A program made the translations under genes and the position numbers. A stretch of 64,000 nucleotides of DNA, taken from positions 930,001-994,000 of the forward strand of contig JAKZAP010000018.1 of the NCBI GenBank assembly GCA_023053575.1. The letters run 5' to 3'. Within the stretch, counting starts at the first letter, position 1, and every line of letters starts with the position of its first letter. The DNA is from Branchinecta lynchi (lineage: Eukaryota > Arthropoda > Branchiopoda > Anostraca > Branchinectidae). Shown piece by piece: positions 1-10,369 of this stretch. The notes below the pieces were generated by a model. The model made no database searches, had not been told where the DNA came from, and saw only the letters and a program-made list of their open reading frames with translations.

Positions 1-382
1 TTTGAGGAGTCCGTGCGTTTTTGTTTGTCCCAGGGATTCACTCCCGTCGCGGGTCCCACGTACGGGGAATGCTCCGATTATCATCACCATCATCGAAAAG
101 GACTCCATTTCAGATTCGGAGGGGAATAAATTTTTGCTTATGTTGTGCAATGTAAAATTAATTAAAAACAGTCAAAATAAACAAAAACAAAATTAAGTTG
201 AGCAAGATTCAAGACTAAGTTCATCAACTGCATATTTTTTCTTTCGAACAAAATCTATTTTTTAAGCATTCTGCGTGTTCTCGCTGTTTTCCGTATGCCG
301 AGTCCGCATGGTATAGCTCCCTCTGATCTCGACGTTCCCCTTGATTCCCCGAGGAGTCCTCGGCGAACGGCGAGAATACGCC
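1..382. repeat. Short terminal-repeat element, 5'-truncated by the window edge (copy 1)
   Basis: This stretch aligns by eye along its whole length with 25360-25746. Shared blocks are the TTATCATCACCATCATC segment, the GATTCGGAGGGGAAT segment, the AAATTAATTAAAA segment and the CCCCGAGGAGTCCTCG segment. The right end GGCGAGAATACGCC is the inverse of the left end GGCGTATTC of the complete copy, so it is a non-autonomous DNA element about 390 bp long. It has no coding potential. The superfamily is not recognised. Confidence 0.6.
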
Positions 383-665
383 TATAATATCGTTCATGGT
401 CAGCTAAGTATTGGAGTTGACAACGGAGAAGGAAGCATGTGGAAAAAGAAATAAAAAAAAATGGCAGATTGTCAGTGTTCTAGTGAGGAAAATGACATCG
501 TGTTGGAAGACAAGAGAAAGTGACGAAGAAGTGCTTGGCATGTTTCCATTTACGTTTCAGCCTACGCCAAACTCAACACAGGCCATTGAAAGCCGCGTCA
601 TGGTAGTACTTTGCGTTGTGATACCAGTATCTGACACCGCGAGGTCCTTAAAGGACCTGTCTTAC
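383..665. other. No recognised feature
   Basis: AT-rich sequence with no conserved coding signal, RNA gene or clear repeat that I can recognise. A short open frame on the plus strand has no recognisable composition or motif. Confidence 0.4.
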
Positions 666-687
666 CTATGATTTTCCCACAAGTTTG

Positions 688-795
688 TTTTTCCAACTTG
701 AGCGGTTTTGAGCCTGAAGAGGACCCTTGCCAAGAATGGCCGAAATATAGCTCCAATAAAATTAAGCTGACGTATCCGTTTTCCACTATCCAATA
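688..795 (+). repeat. Hammerhead-like element, single-arm copy
   Basis: Contains CTGAAGAGG, then the stem-II segment ACCCTTGCCAAGAATGGCC, then GAAATATAGCTCC. The end CAGCTGACG/TATCCGTTTT seen in other copies appears here as AAGCTGACGTATCCGTTTT. It is the same family as the copies at 1039-1228, 10138-10262, 28511-28822, 44190-44290 and 52555-52813. Here only one arm is present. Confidence 0.6.
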
Positions 796-1013
796 TAAAA
801 TACTTCAAATATTACTAACCATCTGCTCCACACACCCCACCAAAAAACAGTTAAGGGCCTCCCCAATAAATAATTTTGTAACTTATTTTTGAAACGAAAT
901 GGTTCCGATCATCTCCGGAAAGGAAATTCCACGCATTTACGCCAACGTTAAGATTCTCTACTACTATCTCTTCATTCACTCATTAGCCTGTTTGAATTCC
1001 ATGGTTCAAACGT

Positions 1014-1235
1014 AGGATAAATATTCCTTCAGCCGGACAAAACGGATAGGTCAGCTGTATTTTATTAGAGCTGTATTTCGGTCCTTATTGGCAAGGGTCC
1101 TCTTCAGACTCAAGCCTCTGAAGTTGGAAAATGGTGCATTGCCTTGAGCCTGAAGAGAACCTTTGCCAAGAAGGGCCGAAATACAGCTCTAATAAAATGT
1201 AGCTGACCGATTCGTTTTGCAGTTTCAAATACAAA
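1014..1235. repeat. Inverted-dimer (foldback) copy of the hammerhead-like element
   Basis: Two arms of about 85 bp face each other. The left arm begins ACAAAACGGATAGGTCAGC at about 1039 and the right arm ends GCTGACCGATTCGTTTTG at about 1225. A short spacer (about 1122-1140) holds the CTTGAG segments. Each arm contains the CTGAAGAG ... GAAATACAGCTC core, on opposite strands. At the left it begins with ATAAATATTCCTTCAGCC, the family tail in reverse orientation. In the right arm the base before the predicted cleavage C is U, as in a canonical hammerhead; most other copies have C there. Confidence 0.6.
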
Positions 1236-1629
1236 CGAATCATAAGTTTTGTTTTTGCAGATATTTTGGTATCTGTTACCACGGTAACTGGATCTGCAGT
1301 TATTCGATTTTGCAGTTACAGTGGTATCTGGTGTACGGTTGCTCGTGCAAAAACGACAGTTGCCGAAATTGCGCTTTTCGAAGTCTTCCCAAAAGAACAA
1401 GACCAAAGGTGTCGATTGGATCCCAACAATCTAATATTTGATTCAGACAATCGGGTCTTGTCTTCGCCAGATCCAGTCTTTGCCAGGCTAATGATCAGAG
1501 AAAACCAAGTTCAGATATACCTCTATAGGCCATATCTATTTGACGATGCTGACCAAGACTTCCTGCTTTACTTCTGCCAAGTTTCCGGTTTCGCCCGAAA
1601 GTCCAGCAAAAAAAGATAATTCAGAAACA

Positions 1630-2410
1630 AATCCAGCGTATCCCCTTAGAACATCTAATCAACTTTGAATAAAAGTTTGACTTAAAAAAAATTCCGGTTA
1701 CAACCTGATTCCGGACTAATTATATGTCCGGGTAAAAAATGATTTTTATATACAGACTCAGCCTCTCTTCTTACCCTTTTATCTGTCATCTAATCGAACT
1801 TTTGCTTTTAACAAATTTTCCGGTTTTGGCTGGATTCCGGGCGAACTAGTTGTCCGGCGAGAAAACGGTTTTCACCATCGTGTTCAGCATGTTTTTTTAC
1901 CCCTCAATCGAACATTTAATTAACTTCAAATGAAACTTTTACTTTTAACCAACTCTCCGGTTTTTACCGGATTCCGGGCGAACTACTTGTTCGGAGAGAA
2001 AATGTTTTTTTACCACCGTTTTCAGAACGTTTTCTTACCTCTTAATCGACCACTTAATCAACTTCAAATAAATCTTTTATTTTTAACCATTTTTGCGGTT
2101 TTTGCGACGAGCTACTTGTCCGGCGAAAAAACTGTCTTCACCATCGTGCTCAGCATGTCTTCTTACCCCATAATCGACTATCACATTAGCTGTTTACAAA
2201 TATTTTGTTTGTCCCTTAATTTGAACCCCCTCCCCCACCCCTAAATGCAGAGCTACATAGCCCATCTACGCACTTGACCTTACCCTTGATCCAATGAATC
2301 CTCACACCAAGTTTCATCAAAATATCTCATTTCCTTCGAGTCGTGCTCACAGACAGACGGACATTTTTGCGATGTCATAGGTATCCTCCACTTACGTTTT
2401 GGATCCCAAA
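1630..2410 (+). repeat. Family B minisatellite element (pearl/HINE-like), copy 1
   Basis: At least four diverged tandem units of roughly 130 bp begin near 1694, 1829, 1957 and 2094. Each holds a version of CCGGTTTT..CCGGATTCCGGGCGAACTA followed by TTGTCCGG. The array is followed by a conserved 3' segment: CCTCACACCAAGTTTCATC, a short CAGACAGACGGACA microsatellite, GTCATAGGTATCC, and a degenerate TTTTGGGATCCCAAAA hairpin. The same order recurs at 9400-10078 and inverted at 55432-56400. Tandem core, tetranucleotide microsatellite and end hairpin together are the layout of oyster pearl and Helentron-derived elements. That assignment is inference. Confidence 0.55.
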
Positions 2411-2768
2411 AACTTGATATTCAGTCACTTCACTAAGTGCCAAACTTCTTTCCCACCAATTTGGCAAAAATTGATGAAAGTTAGATGACTTTTTCAGATA
2501 CCACGGTCGGGCCGTGGTATCTGAATATTAGACACCAGAATAACTGGATAGATACCACCATAACTGCAAAAACACCTTTTGACCGTGTTATCAGATACCA
2601 CGATAACTTCAAAAACGAATTTAGACCGCGGTAATGGTGGACGACGGAACGATAATAAAGTTACACAAATTATGAAAAATGTGAGCGGGTTCATTTCTTT
2701 ATTACACTATATACAAAACACACCATATTCGTACAGAAAGGTGAATAATCGACCGAATTTATGTTCAG
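2411..2768 (+). other. Intron sequence upstream of the first visible collagen IV exon
   Basis: A local inverted repeat, CAGATACCACGGTCGGGCCGTGGTATCTG near 2496-2524, and related ATACCACGGTAACT-type words (also near 1270-1330) suggest a small foldback element. The stretch ends with the acceptor ATTTATGTTCAG at 2757-2768. No coding exon is seen in it. Confidence 0.4.
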
Positions 2769-3061
2769 GTACCCCGGGCAGTTGCATGCAGCGATTCAAC
2801 ACCATGCCATTCCTCTTCTGCGACTTGAACAACGTCTGCAACTACGCAAGTCGGAACGACTATAGCTACTGGTTAAGTTCGGGCGAGCCGATGCCCATGA
2901 ACATGGCACCGTTTGTAAACCGAGAAGTGACAAAGCATATCTCGAGGTGTTCTGTTTGCGAGGTTCCAACTAGGGTCATTGCTGTCCATTCCCAAAGTCA
3001 TTCGGTCCCGAACTGCCCACTGGGCTGGGACGAGATGTACATAGGTTTTAGTTATCTAATG
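2769..3061 (+). CDS. Collagen type IV alpha chain, NC1 domain, first visible exon
   Basis: This exon encodes most of the first C4 subdomain and the start of the second subdomain of the collagen IV NC1 domain. NC1 assembles trimers and hexamers of basement-membrane collagen outside the cell. Diagnostic motifs are [44 protein letters not shown] and [14 protein letters not shown], with six cysteines. It starts after acceptor TTCAG in phase 1 (completing a Gly codon, as in the family's LGT-SC junction) and ends at GTAAGT in phase 0 after FSYLM. The next exon resumes with [11 protein letters not shown], exactly where the family sequence continues. The part encoding the NC1 start and the triple helix is not in the window, so the preceding intron exceeds 2.7 kb. 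The chain mixes alpha1-like (MPMNMAP) and alpha2-like ([14 protein letters not shown]) wording, so I do not assign a vertebrate number. An upstream in-frame Met near 2579 is intronic. Confidence 0.95.
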
Positions 3062-3108
3062 GTAAGTAACCTGATGAAAATTTGTTCGACTTTGTAGTTG
3101 TATGTATC
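3062..3108 (+). other. Start of collagen IV intron
   Basis: Donor GTAAGT at 3062 follows ..TCTAATG. The intron runs to 6207 and is filled by the repeats listed below. Confidence 0.8.
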
Positions 3109-3530
3109 CAGGGGCGCCACGTCTGGGGGCCCGATGAAAAATTTGTAGCCTGCGTGGTGGTATGGTAGTAGTACGAAAACGTTGCATGTAATACTATGTA
3201 ATAGCAAAAAATACTATCGTTTAATGTGCCTCAGACTGGTCCGTTCCCCCCCCCCCCCACAACGTTGTCGGCCAGTCGGTAAAAAAAATAACCGAATTGG
3301 CGCTTTGTCAAAACAGTTGATTTTTTCATGAAAAAAGTCTTTTTTTTCTGAAAATTAGTTGATTTTTTGTCAAAACAGCCGGTTTTTCTGAAGCAGCGAT
3401 TTTTTTAAACCGTCATTTTTCTTGAAAATGTGTTTTTTTTCTGCCAAAACAGTCGGTAAAAATGACCAGCCAGTCGGTAAATGCCTTGCCCCCCCCCCCC
3501 CCCAAAACATTTTGGCTAGTAACGCCTCTG
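3109..3530. mobile_element. hAT-like non-autonomous element with 8-bp duplication
   Basis: Ends CAGGGGCGCC and AACGCCTCTG are imperfect inverted repeats of the CAGRGGCG type. It is flanked by TATGTATC (3101-3108) and CATGTATC (3531-3538), matching at 7 of 8 positions, the duplication size of hAT transposons. Inside are poly-C runs at about 3247-3260 and 3489-3503 and several cAGTCGGTAAAAA words, shared with 43205-43515. Compared with that copy it has an extra segment of about 120 bp (3122-3240) that resembles 43885-43995. No transposase is present. Confidence 0.6.
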
Positions 3531-4075
3531 CATGTATCAATATATGTAGTAGTATGGAGTAATTTGATTTAACACGCTTCCGACTGGGTTAAAAGTAGTA
3601 ATACCTGATAGCATCCCATCTTGCCGTACTAGCATCCAGTTTGCTAGCAGTACACATGCAGTATAGAGGAAAATAACACTAGGGAGTAGCACCAAGACTT
3701 GGCAGAATTGACACACCCTCTAATAGAAGTGATACTAGCACCACTAGCGATACAGAACGTCCCTACGAAAACTCATTCAGTCGTTCACCACAACTGGCTC
3801 CTATAACTTCATATCCTGAACATTGCATAAAAATGATACACCTTCCATTGTTTCTATGCTGTGTGCAGACAGCACCTTACTCGAAATTTTTAAATCCCCA
3901 AGTTTGTCTTGCATGCTGCAGGCCTAGGGGGCGGCACTACGAGTATGGCCCGTTTGCAAAGCATGGAAAACAGGTCTTGGCGCTTATTTCGCTCTGATGC
4001 AGTGGCAACTGGCAACAGTTCCTACTGCATGCTAGTTTTTCTTACAACTCCATGCAACTAATTCTCGAAAATTTT
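3531..4075. repeat. Diverged repeat rich in AGTAGTA/CTAGCATCC words
   Basis: The segment with GTAGTAGTATGGAG, CGACTGGGTTAAAAGTAGTAATACC and AGCATCC is related to 43905-44100 and to 3150-3240. Near 4030-4070 the words ACTGCATGCTAGTTTTTCTTAC and ACAACTCCATGC parallel the end of the 44.0-kb copy. Unclassified dispersed element, no coding potential. Confidence 0.4.
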
Positions 4076-5110
4076 CATCGGGAAGGTAAGATGAGAGCAG
4101 GACTCAATCCTTCAGCTGTTCCGTGATTTTCCTTTTCACTAAGAAACTCCAACACCAGTTCGTCAATTTTCGATTCTTCTTTCATGGATGCTTTTGCTCT
4201 CGCCGATATTATGAATGAAGGAATGAAATATTTTGTTGCCCATCAACAGAACAAGGGAGGAAAAGGATGGAGCATGTGAAAAAAGAAAAAAACAACGACT
4301 AAAAAAACTAAACAGCATTAACCTAGATACAAAATCAAACAGATCTTATCAAAAAAGAATACCCATCCAGGGGTGTTCAGCATCCTTATTATTAAGGTTC
4401 GCAACCAGATTATCAACACTTAGTATAGGGTCTGCGACCGAGTTCTGAATCAAGTACCTGAATCGAGTACCGAGTGAATCAAGTACCGAGTTCTCAATCG
4501 ACTTCTGAATCAAGTACCGGTTGCGGGACCAACTGGGAAGTTGAAGAAGAAATAATACTGGAATGGTATTTCAAGAGTGGCCGAAATGGTCTGAAATAAC
4601 TTGTATCGCAATACCATACAATTGTGACACATTCGGCCTATTTTACCTCAGAAAACGAAAGATTGTAGTTTACTCGTATCGGTGAATATATATTTTAATA
4701 TATATATATATTACAATTTATATACCCTATGATTATTATATATAATAATCTCCCAGAAAGTGTTGTAAACGCCGAAAATATCAACCAATCCAAAGCAGGT
4801 GTCGACTACCACCGGACTGAAATTCAATTTAGTGTGTAAAGTGTCCATTTATAGAGGCGGAAGCCTTATTATTGCAATTACATTATTATAATTATATTAT
4901 CATATATGTAGAGCCGAGCGGCAGCGAGGCCCCTGCCGCGTTTAGATTTATAAAACGACCTAGGGACAATCAAACCTATGTTGGGTCCTCAATCATATTA
5001 CGTCACGACTGTATGGAATTCAGAGATAATTTAGTCAACACCGCCGAAATACTCCTGGAGCGAATCTGAGCTGACTTATCCGATCAGCGCCATCTCTTTG
5101 ACTGCCTAGC
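4076..5110. other. Intron stretch with AT microsatellite; no gene seen
   Basis: A short AT-rich microsatellite lies at about 4685-4730 (TATATATATA). Degenerate short tandem words AATCAAGTACCGAGT occur at 4445-4530. Nothing else is recognised. Confidence 0.5.
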
Positions 5111-5209
5111 CATCAACGCGTAATGCCACACAGGGCAGCAGTACTCCAGGCTTGGCCGGCTGAAAGATAAATACATTTCCAAAAGTTGTAAATGACACCG
5201 AGAGGGTAC

Positions 5210-5640
5210 TCGGCTAAGTGATATAAGTTAGAGGAATCCCAGGGCCCAGACCAGTCTACTACAGACCTCTGATTTTGGTGAAGCCTATGCCAAACGCTTA
5301 GTGTAGTGGGTATATCCAGCGTTTGGCCTAACGCTACCCTATCAGTCAATCAATCAATCAATAATATTATTAATCCGTTCAAAAATGGCACAGAGAATGC
5401 ACATACGGGGTTTGTTAAAAACAACAAAGGAAAGAAAAAGGAAATGCCTATGCCTAACGCTGGATACACTATGCCAAATGCTGGGTACTTTTACCCCATC
5501 AAATATTAAGGATTTGAGTGAAGATCAGAAATCTACCAATCAGAACTCATCTATAGTGGGGTAGGTCAGGGGGTAGGGTACTAACAGCGATCCAGCGTTT
5601 AGCATAGGGTATCCAGCGTTAGGCATAGGCTAGGCTGTCC
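5210..5640. repeat. Family C element: ATGCC(A/T)AACGCTGGATA words in both orientations, copy 1
   Basis: Words of the type TATGCCTAACGCTGGATAC (plus) and TATCCAGCGTTAGGCATAG (minus) alternate, so the element is built from inverted copies of an approximately 20-bp unit. The left side includes CAGTCTACTACAGACCTCTGATTTTGG, which corresponds to the terminal repeat of the better-preserved copy at 38180-38575. The microsatellite GTCAATCAATCAATCAATAA lies at 5344-5363. Unclassified. Confidence 0.45.
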
Positions 5641-6207
5641 CAGACCACCCTTTTAATATTTGTCACATACAAGTTTTGCTGAAATTTGCCTATTTAAAAA
5701 TAACTATTTCTAAATTGCTAGATTTGTCTGGATCTCCCTTCCCTTGAGCAACGTAGGCACCATTTAACAATAAGTTTTAGCCACAAATGTCTAAATTCTG
5801 AACTTCACAGATCAATGTTGCCTGAGTATGTTGAACAAAATAAAAACAGGCCCAACACGCGTACTCAAACCCACTCAAACAAAGCTAAATTAACAAATTA
5901 TCCAGCGGATGCAACTGAAAGATATGTTAACAAGTTTATGCCGTACTTTGTTCGTTCTTTTAATAGTTCTTAGGCGGGTTTATCTGGTAGTATTTGTCAT
6001 TTGTCATTGGCCATTTTATATCCAGTTGAAAGTGCTGTGTTGACTTACCTTTGCTAGCTATCTTTGCTATTTTGGTGAATAAATGATATATATATATATA
6101 TATATCTGTGGCGTGTTCGAAGACGTGTTGTGAAAGGTAAGGCAAAATGTATCTGCGAGAAGAGATGAATTTGAAGAATTCGCGATAATGTACGGATTTA
6201 TTTTCAG
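5641..6207 (+). other. End of collagen IV intron
   Basis: No gene recognised. A TA microsatellite lies at 6087-6106. The acceptor TTTATTTTCAG ends at 6207. Confidence 0.5.
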
Positions 6208-6380
6208 CACACTGACGCTGGTGCACAGGGATCTGGGCAGTCCCTCGTTTCCCCAGGATCCTGCCTCGAAGACTTCAGGCCAATCCCATTCATTGAGTGT
6301 CACGGCCACGGCACGTGCAACTATTACCAAACAGCGTATGCCTATTGGATGACAACAATCGAAGATCGGGATATGTTCAG
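6208..6380 (+). CDS. Collagen type IV alpha chain, NC1 domain, second visible exon
   Basis: Encodes the middle of the second C4 subdomain: [40 protein letters not shown] and [14 protein letters not shown]. It starts after TTTTCAG in phase 0, directly continuing FSYLM of the previous exon, and ends AG|GTAAGT in phase 2. Three of the six second-subdomain cysteines lie here. Wording such as [15 protein letters not shown] and PFIEC is closest to the alpha2-type group as I know the family. Confidence 0.95.
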
Positions 6381-7155
6381 GTAAGTAACAAAGCACAAAC
6401 GAATCTCCGAGTACAAAATGCCTGAGGTCGTGTTTCACCGTACTTACCGTAGTACTAAGGAACGGTGCCACTGCTTCAGGCTTCGTGTGTCAAGGCTGGA
6501 ACACATTTTTCGACTTTGGACCAAAACATCGCGACACGCTTTAAGTGCGCCACAGAGATCGTAGTTACCACGCTCCGCAAATAGTTATTCATAGCTACTA
6601 TTTCGAGAAGGCTGGAGCGGTCAGGCTAGTAATGTTTCAAAAGGTTCAAAAGGTAATTATTGTTACTATACTGTAAGGAGGGTGGAATCGGCTCTAGAAA
6701 TCCAGTGGATCTTCCACAATGGACGTGTTGGCTAAAAAACATTTAGCACACAAAAACGCAGTCTATGGTATGATATGATGGATAATTCCGAAGAAAGCCG
6801 AAATAAATAGAAAAAAATATCTCGATGTTCCATATCTATCTTCAGAAACCTCCTTAGTCCCTTATTTCCCCAAAAACTTCTGTCCACGTCCTTGGAACTG
6901 CCCATCCTCCCTATAGGCTACTCGATTTTTTTGTTCTAATCCCTGCTTAAATGACAGGTTGCTTACACTCACACCCGGTCTAAGATGTGCAGAGTGTCAA
7001 AAGAAAGGTGAAACATTTGCCTCTGAGCAAATATTGAGTTCTTAATTTAGCCTATCCATTTGACTGTTTTAAAGGCCTAAAATCAAACCATGATAGTCCA
7101 AGGTTCAAAGAAGCTGTCGTCTACTGCACTAGAATAATCCCTTTTTTCTTTGTAG
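6381..7155 (+). other. Collagen IV intron containing a diverged family F element
   Basis: The stretch 6427-6690 is a degenerate member of the element at 47961-48242 and 57378-57682. Shared features are TACTTACCGTAGTACTA, CAAGGCTGGAACAC, CACAGAGATCGTAGTTACCACGC and the end GGAGGGTGGAAT..GCTC. The rest (6690-7150) shows nothing recognisable. The acceptor TTCTTTGTAG ends at 7155. Confidence 0.55.
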
Positions 7156-7393
7156 GAAACCCCGGCAAGAGACTCTAAAGGCTGGCAATCTCCTGCAGCG
7201 AATCAGTCGTTGCGCCGTCTGTCGGAAACAGATAAACCTGCGCCAAAAAGTGAACCAAAACTACGTTCCTCTCAGTTCGCCCGATGTGCAGCAGATTCGA
7301 CGCAACAGTAGCGGTCCTCCAAGTGAACCCCCCCAGTCAGTCCCAGACACTTTTTATAACTATGAGTATGATGATGCGGCCTCTGAAATATAA
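7156..7393 (+). CDS. Collagen type IV alpha chain, last exon with extended C-terminus
   Basis: Completes the NC1 domain: RKPRQETLKAGNLLQRISRC then AVCRKQ, the end of the second C4 subdomain. The phase-2 start (AG|G = Arg) matches the previous exon. The Lys in the TLKAG segment and the Met-rich MPMNMAP segment of the first exon correspond to the regions joined by the peroxidasin sulfilimine cross-link between NC1 trimers, so the cross-link looks possible (inference). After the last cysteine about 50 further residues follow before TAA. They carry a potential N-glycosylation site (NSS), a Pro/Ser stretch (SGPPSEPPQSVP) and an acidic Tyr-rich end (YNYEYDDAASEI). Vertebrate chains end within a few residues of this point, so the tail is unusual. 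Confidence 0.93.
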
Positions 7394-8600
7394 TCTCATT
7401 GCTCTGAAATAGTGTCTTGCACTGTTGACACGCTGTGAATTGTGACTTGTGAAAAATCTTAGTGCCAAAAGCTTTTTAAGCTGTTATGAAGTGCCTTATC
7501 TGAACTTTCTCAGACGCTTTAATTTATGAAATTGTTTAGCTCTTGTCACACCAGACATGTATCACCTACTCCCTTTGCTGAGATTCTTTATTTAGGCCAA
7601 GTTAAGGCATGCTGTACATGGAGTCCGACACTTCATATCTTCCCCCATAGTGATAAAAGTGACGGCAATAAGAAGAAAAGACGAACGAAAAACTCTGCGG
7701 TCTGGACAGGCAGGGCTCCACCCCAGGTATACCAAAAATGGGAAAAAATTGTCGTCAGCATGATTCCATTCATGTCTGTTCTGTCTTTATTTGTCTTAGT
7801 GTGAGGGTGGGTATGCAGGTGTTACGACTGGGGCAGGAGTGACATGTAAGGTAGGGTTTAGCAGGAACAAATAATCTACAAGAAGCTCCGTCTCCCTTCT
7901 CTGCAATACACCTGGGTCGAATATATTCTGATACCGTACCCTGCGACTGACCTGAATATTCGTTTCGAACTTTCATCGAGCTCTGTGGGAACGGAACTTG
8001 AATAATCTGCAGAGAAAATTGCTATTCGTACACGTAACGGTGCTGACCCGAGTGAGTCTGGATCGGCCGTATAAGTCATTAATAAAATTCTGGGCTCACG
8101 CTAGAGCCAGAAAAAGCAATTTTTACCTCAAGAGGTTCTAAGATGTTCATGATGACAGTGCAGATGGTAAAATATGGTGTATTCAGAGTCTGCGTGCCCC
8201 GTGCGTTTTCCAAACCTGTGCCATGTTTTACGCTCGTTTTTGCGATGGAAAATTCTAAATCCAGCAAAAACATGGCACGGATTCGGAAAATACGGTACGC
8301 TTGTACGTCGAGCGCAAATACACAATCAGAGAATTCGCCACTGGCCAAATATCAGGATAAAGAATTGCGAGTCAATCCTCAGTGTCGAGTGACAGAATCT
8401 CCTTACTCCTCCAGTGCTTAATCGCTTTATTGTTTTTTTCAAACATGCTTATACGTGCAACCTTGTTTGTTTAATGCGAGAAAATATGGGAGATATTGAG
8501 AGGGGGGACTTCCAGCACCACTGCCCGTTTTATACTTCATTTTGTTTTGCTTCTCAAGGAAAATAAATATTTAAAATGTTGACGTCGTTCCATTCGGTTT
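7394..8600 (+). other. Probable collagen IV 3' UTR and flank
   Basis: No further conserved coding signal follows the stop codon. AATAAA hexamers lie at 8081-8086 and 8562-8567 and are candidate polyadenylation signals; I cannot tell which is used. A 92-residue open frame at 7526-7804 has no recognisable features. Confidence 0.35.
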
Positions 8601-9030
8601 TGCTTTTTAGAAAAGGGTCGAACCCTTAGTACCTGTTCTCGTGTTGTGAAACACATCTTTAGACAGGTCAGTTATTAATTTTATTTTTTACTTCAGCCAT
8701 ATAGATAGGGAAATACACACATATAACTACTACATATCAGACAGCAACGTACCTCAAGTTCATCACTCCGTTTCTACAACGGAAGTAAAAGTTGGAAAAT
8801 TGGAGTGGAAAGAATTCGGATCAGACCTCAAAGGGTGGCTTTGTAGCAACAAAACGGCTTTACGTTTTATTTCGTAAAAGGAAGGTATACGAATATTTGC
8901 GAAAATCCCCGAAGCGCTACAACGTTGCAGGAGTCAGTGATGGTTATTTTACTCGTACGGTTATTTTATTCCTAGTTCATACTGGTACGACTCCGCGCAA
9001 GATTTTGCGTTTTAAATCGTTGATAGTGAC
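8601..9030. other. No recognised feature
   Basis: Intergenic sequence without recognisable genes or clear repeats. An open frame at 8792-9049 has no familiar motif. Confidence 0.4.
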
Positions 9031-9034
9031 AAAC

Positions 9035-9125
9035 GGATGCGTCAGCTGATTTTCATTACAGCGATTTTTTGGCCCTTTTTGGTAAGGGTCCTCTTCAGGG
9101 TCAAGCTGGGAAGTGAACTTGTGAA
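9035..9125 (-). repeat. Hammerhead-like element, decayed single-arm copy
   Basis: On the minus strand it reads CCTGAAGAGGACCCTTACC, then AAAAAGGGCC followed by AAAAAATCGC where intact copies have GAAATATCGC, then CAGCTGACGCATCCGTTTG. The GAAA half of the core is mutated, so this copy should be inactive even if intact relatives are ribozymes. Confidence 0.55.
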
Positions 9126-9339
9126 ACAAGACAAATGGTTTCGATCGGGTCCCAAAATTTATATTTGATCCAGACGATTGAGTCTTGTCCTAGCCAGAAT
9201 CCTTGAACATTTTTACTCTTGAAATTCAGAAACAGATTAATTTAGCAAACAGCTAATCATCTGAGACGACCAAGTTCAGAAGTCTCTGTTTAAGCCATAT
9301 CTATTTTGACGGTACCGATCGAAACTTTCTGCATTACTT

Positions 9340-10080
9340 CTGCCAAATTTCCTGTTTCGGCCGAATTCCGAGCGAACTACTTGTCAAGCAAAAAAAGAAA
9401 GTTTAGAGACGAATTAAGCGTATCTCCTTATCCCTAGAAAGAACATCGAATCAACAACTTCAAATAAACTTTAACTTATAAGAAATTTTCCGGTTTCAGC
9501 CTGATTCCGGACGAACTATATGTCTAGGTAAAAATTGATTGTCATATACGGATTCAGCCTCTCTTCTCGTATCTGTCATCTAATCAACTTAAAATAAAAC
9601 TTTTGCTTTTAACAGATTGTCCAGTTTTGTCCGGATTCGGGGCGTACTATAGTTGTCCGGGTAGAAAACGATTTTCAGTGTCCAGCATGTCTTCTTTCTT
9701 ATTCCTAAATCGAACAACTAATGAAATTCAAATAAAACTTTTGCTTCTAACAACTATCCGGTTTTCGTCGGATTCCGGTCGATCTACTTGTCCGGCGAGA
9801 AAATGGTTTTCATCATCGTGTTTAGAATGTCTTCTCACCCGATAACCGACTATCACATTAGCTGTTATAAATATTTTGTTTGCCCCTTAATTTGAACCCC
9901 ATTCCCCCACCCCAAATGTAAGGCTACAGAGCCCACTCGACCTTACTCTTGACCCAAAGAATCCTCACACCAAGTTTAATCAAAATATCTCATTCCCTTC
10001 AAGAGTTATCGTGCTGACAGACGGACGACTTTTGCGTTGTCATAGGTATCCCTCCACTTACGTTTTGGGATCCCAAAATT
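9340..10080 (+). repeat. Family B minisatellite element (pearl/HINE-like), copy 2
   Basis: Same order as 1630-2410. Diverged units near 9355, 9490, 9625 and 9755 contain GATTCCGGNCGANCTA and TTGTCCGG words. They are followed by CCTCACACCAAGTTTAATC, GCTGACAGACGGACGAC, GTCATAGGTATCCCTCC and the palindromic end TTTTGGGATCCCAAAA at about 10064-10079. The hairpin is better preserved here than in copy 1. Confidence 0.6.
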
Positions 10081-10137
10081 AAAGATTCTAGCTTAGTAGG
10101 CTACATCTGATTTTGGTGATACATTTTTTTTCCACGT

Positions 10138-10262
10138 CCCCTGGAGAGGATCCTTGCCAAGAAGGTCCGAAATATCGCTCTAATAAAATTCAGCTGACGT
10201 ATGTGTTTGTCACTATCAACTTTGATTCGCAGTCAGGTTGGCTGAAGGAATATTTATTCTGC
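10138..10262 (+). repeat. Hammerhead-like element, single arm with tail
   Basis: Reads CCTGGAGAGGATCCTTGCC, AAGAAGGTCCGAAATATCGC, CAGCTGACGTATGTG and ends with the family tail TTGGCTGAAGGAATATTTATT. The CUGA part of the core is changed to CUGG. The tail at the right end defines the 3' boundary of the family. Confidence 0.55.
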
Positions 10263-10369
10263 GTTCCGCGACATACCACACAAAGCCTACTGTGCGACAA
10301 GCAGCGCAAAACTGCGTTTCGTTGCAGTGTCAGATGCGTTGAAATAGCCTATTTCAAATGATCCGAAAC

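Noticed and set aside
1266..1619. 117-residue open frame on the plus strand
   Set aside because: Composition and overlap with repeat sequence near 1260-1340 and the start of family B; no conserved motif or splice support.
2579..2768. In-frame Met codon extending the first collagen exon upstream
   Set aside because: The upstream translation has no collagen or NC1 features, and a clear acceptor (TTATGTTCAG) lies at 2768 in the phase expected for the conserved LGT-SC junction.
5960..6226. Minus-strand phrase FQLDIKWPM resembling a GDPD motif
   Set aside because: It is isolated, on the wrong side of the GPCPD1 gene order, within a collagen intron, and the rest of the frame has no similarity. 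Chance resemblance.
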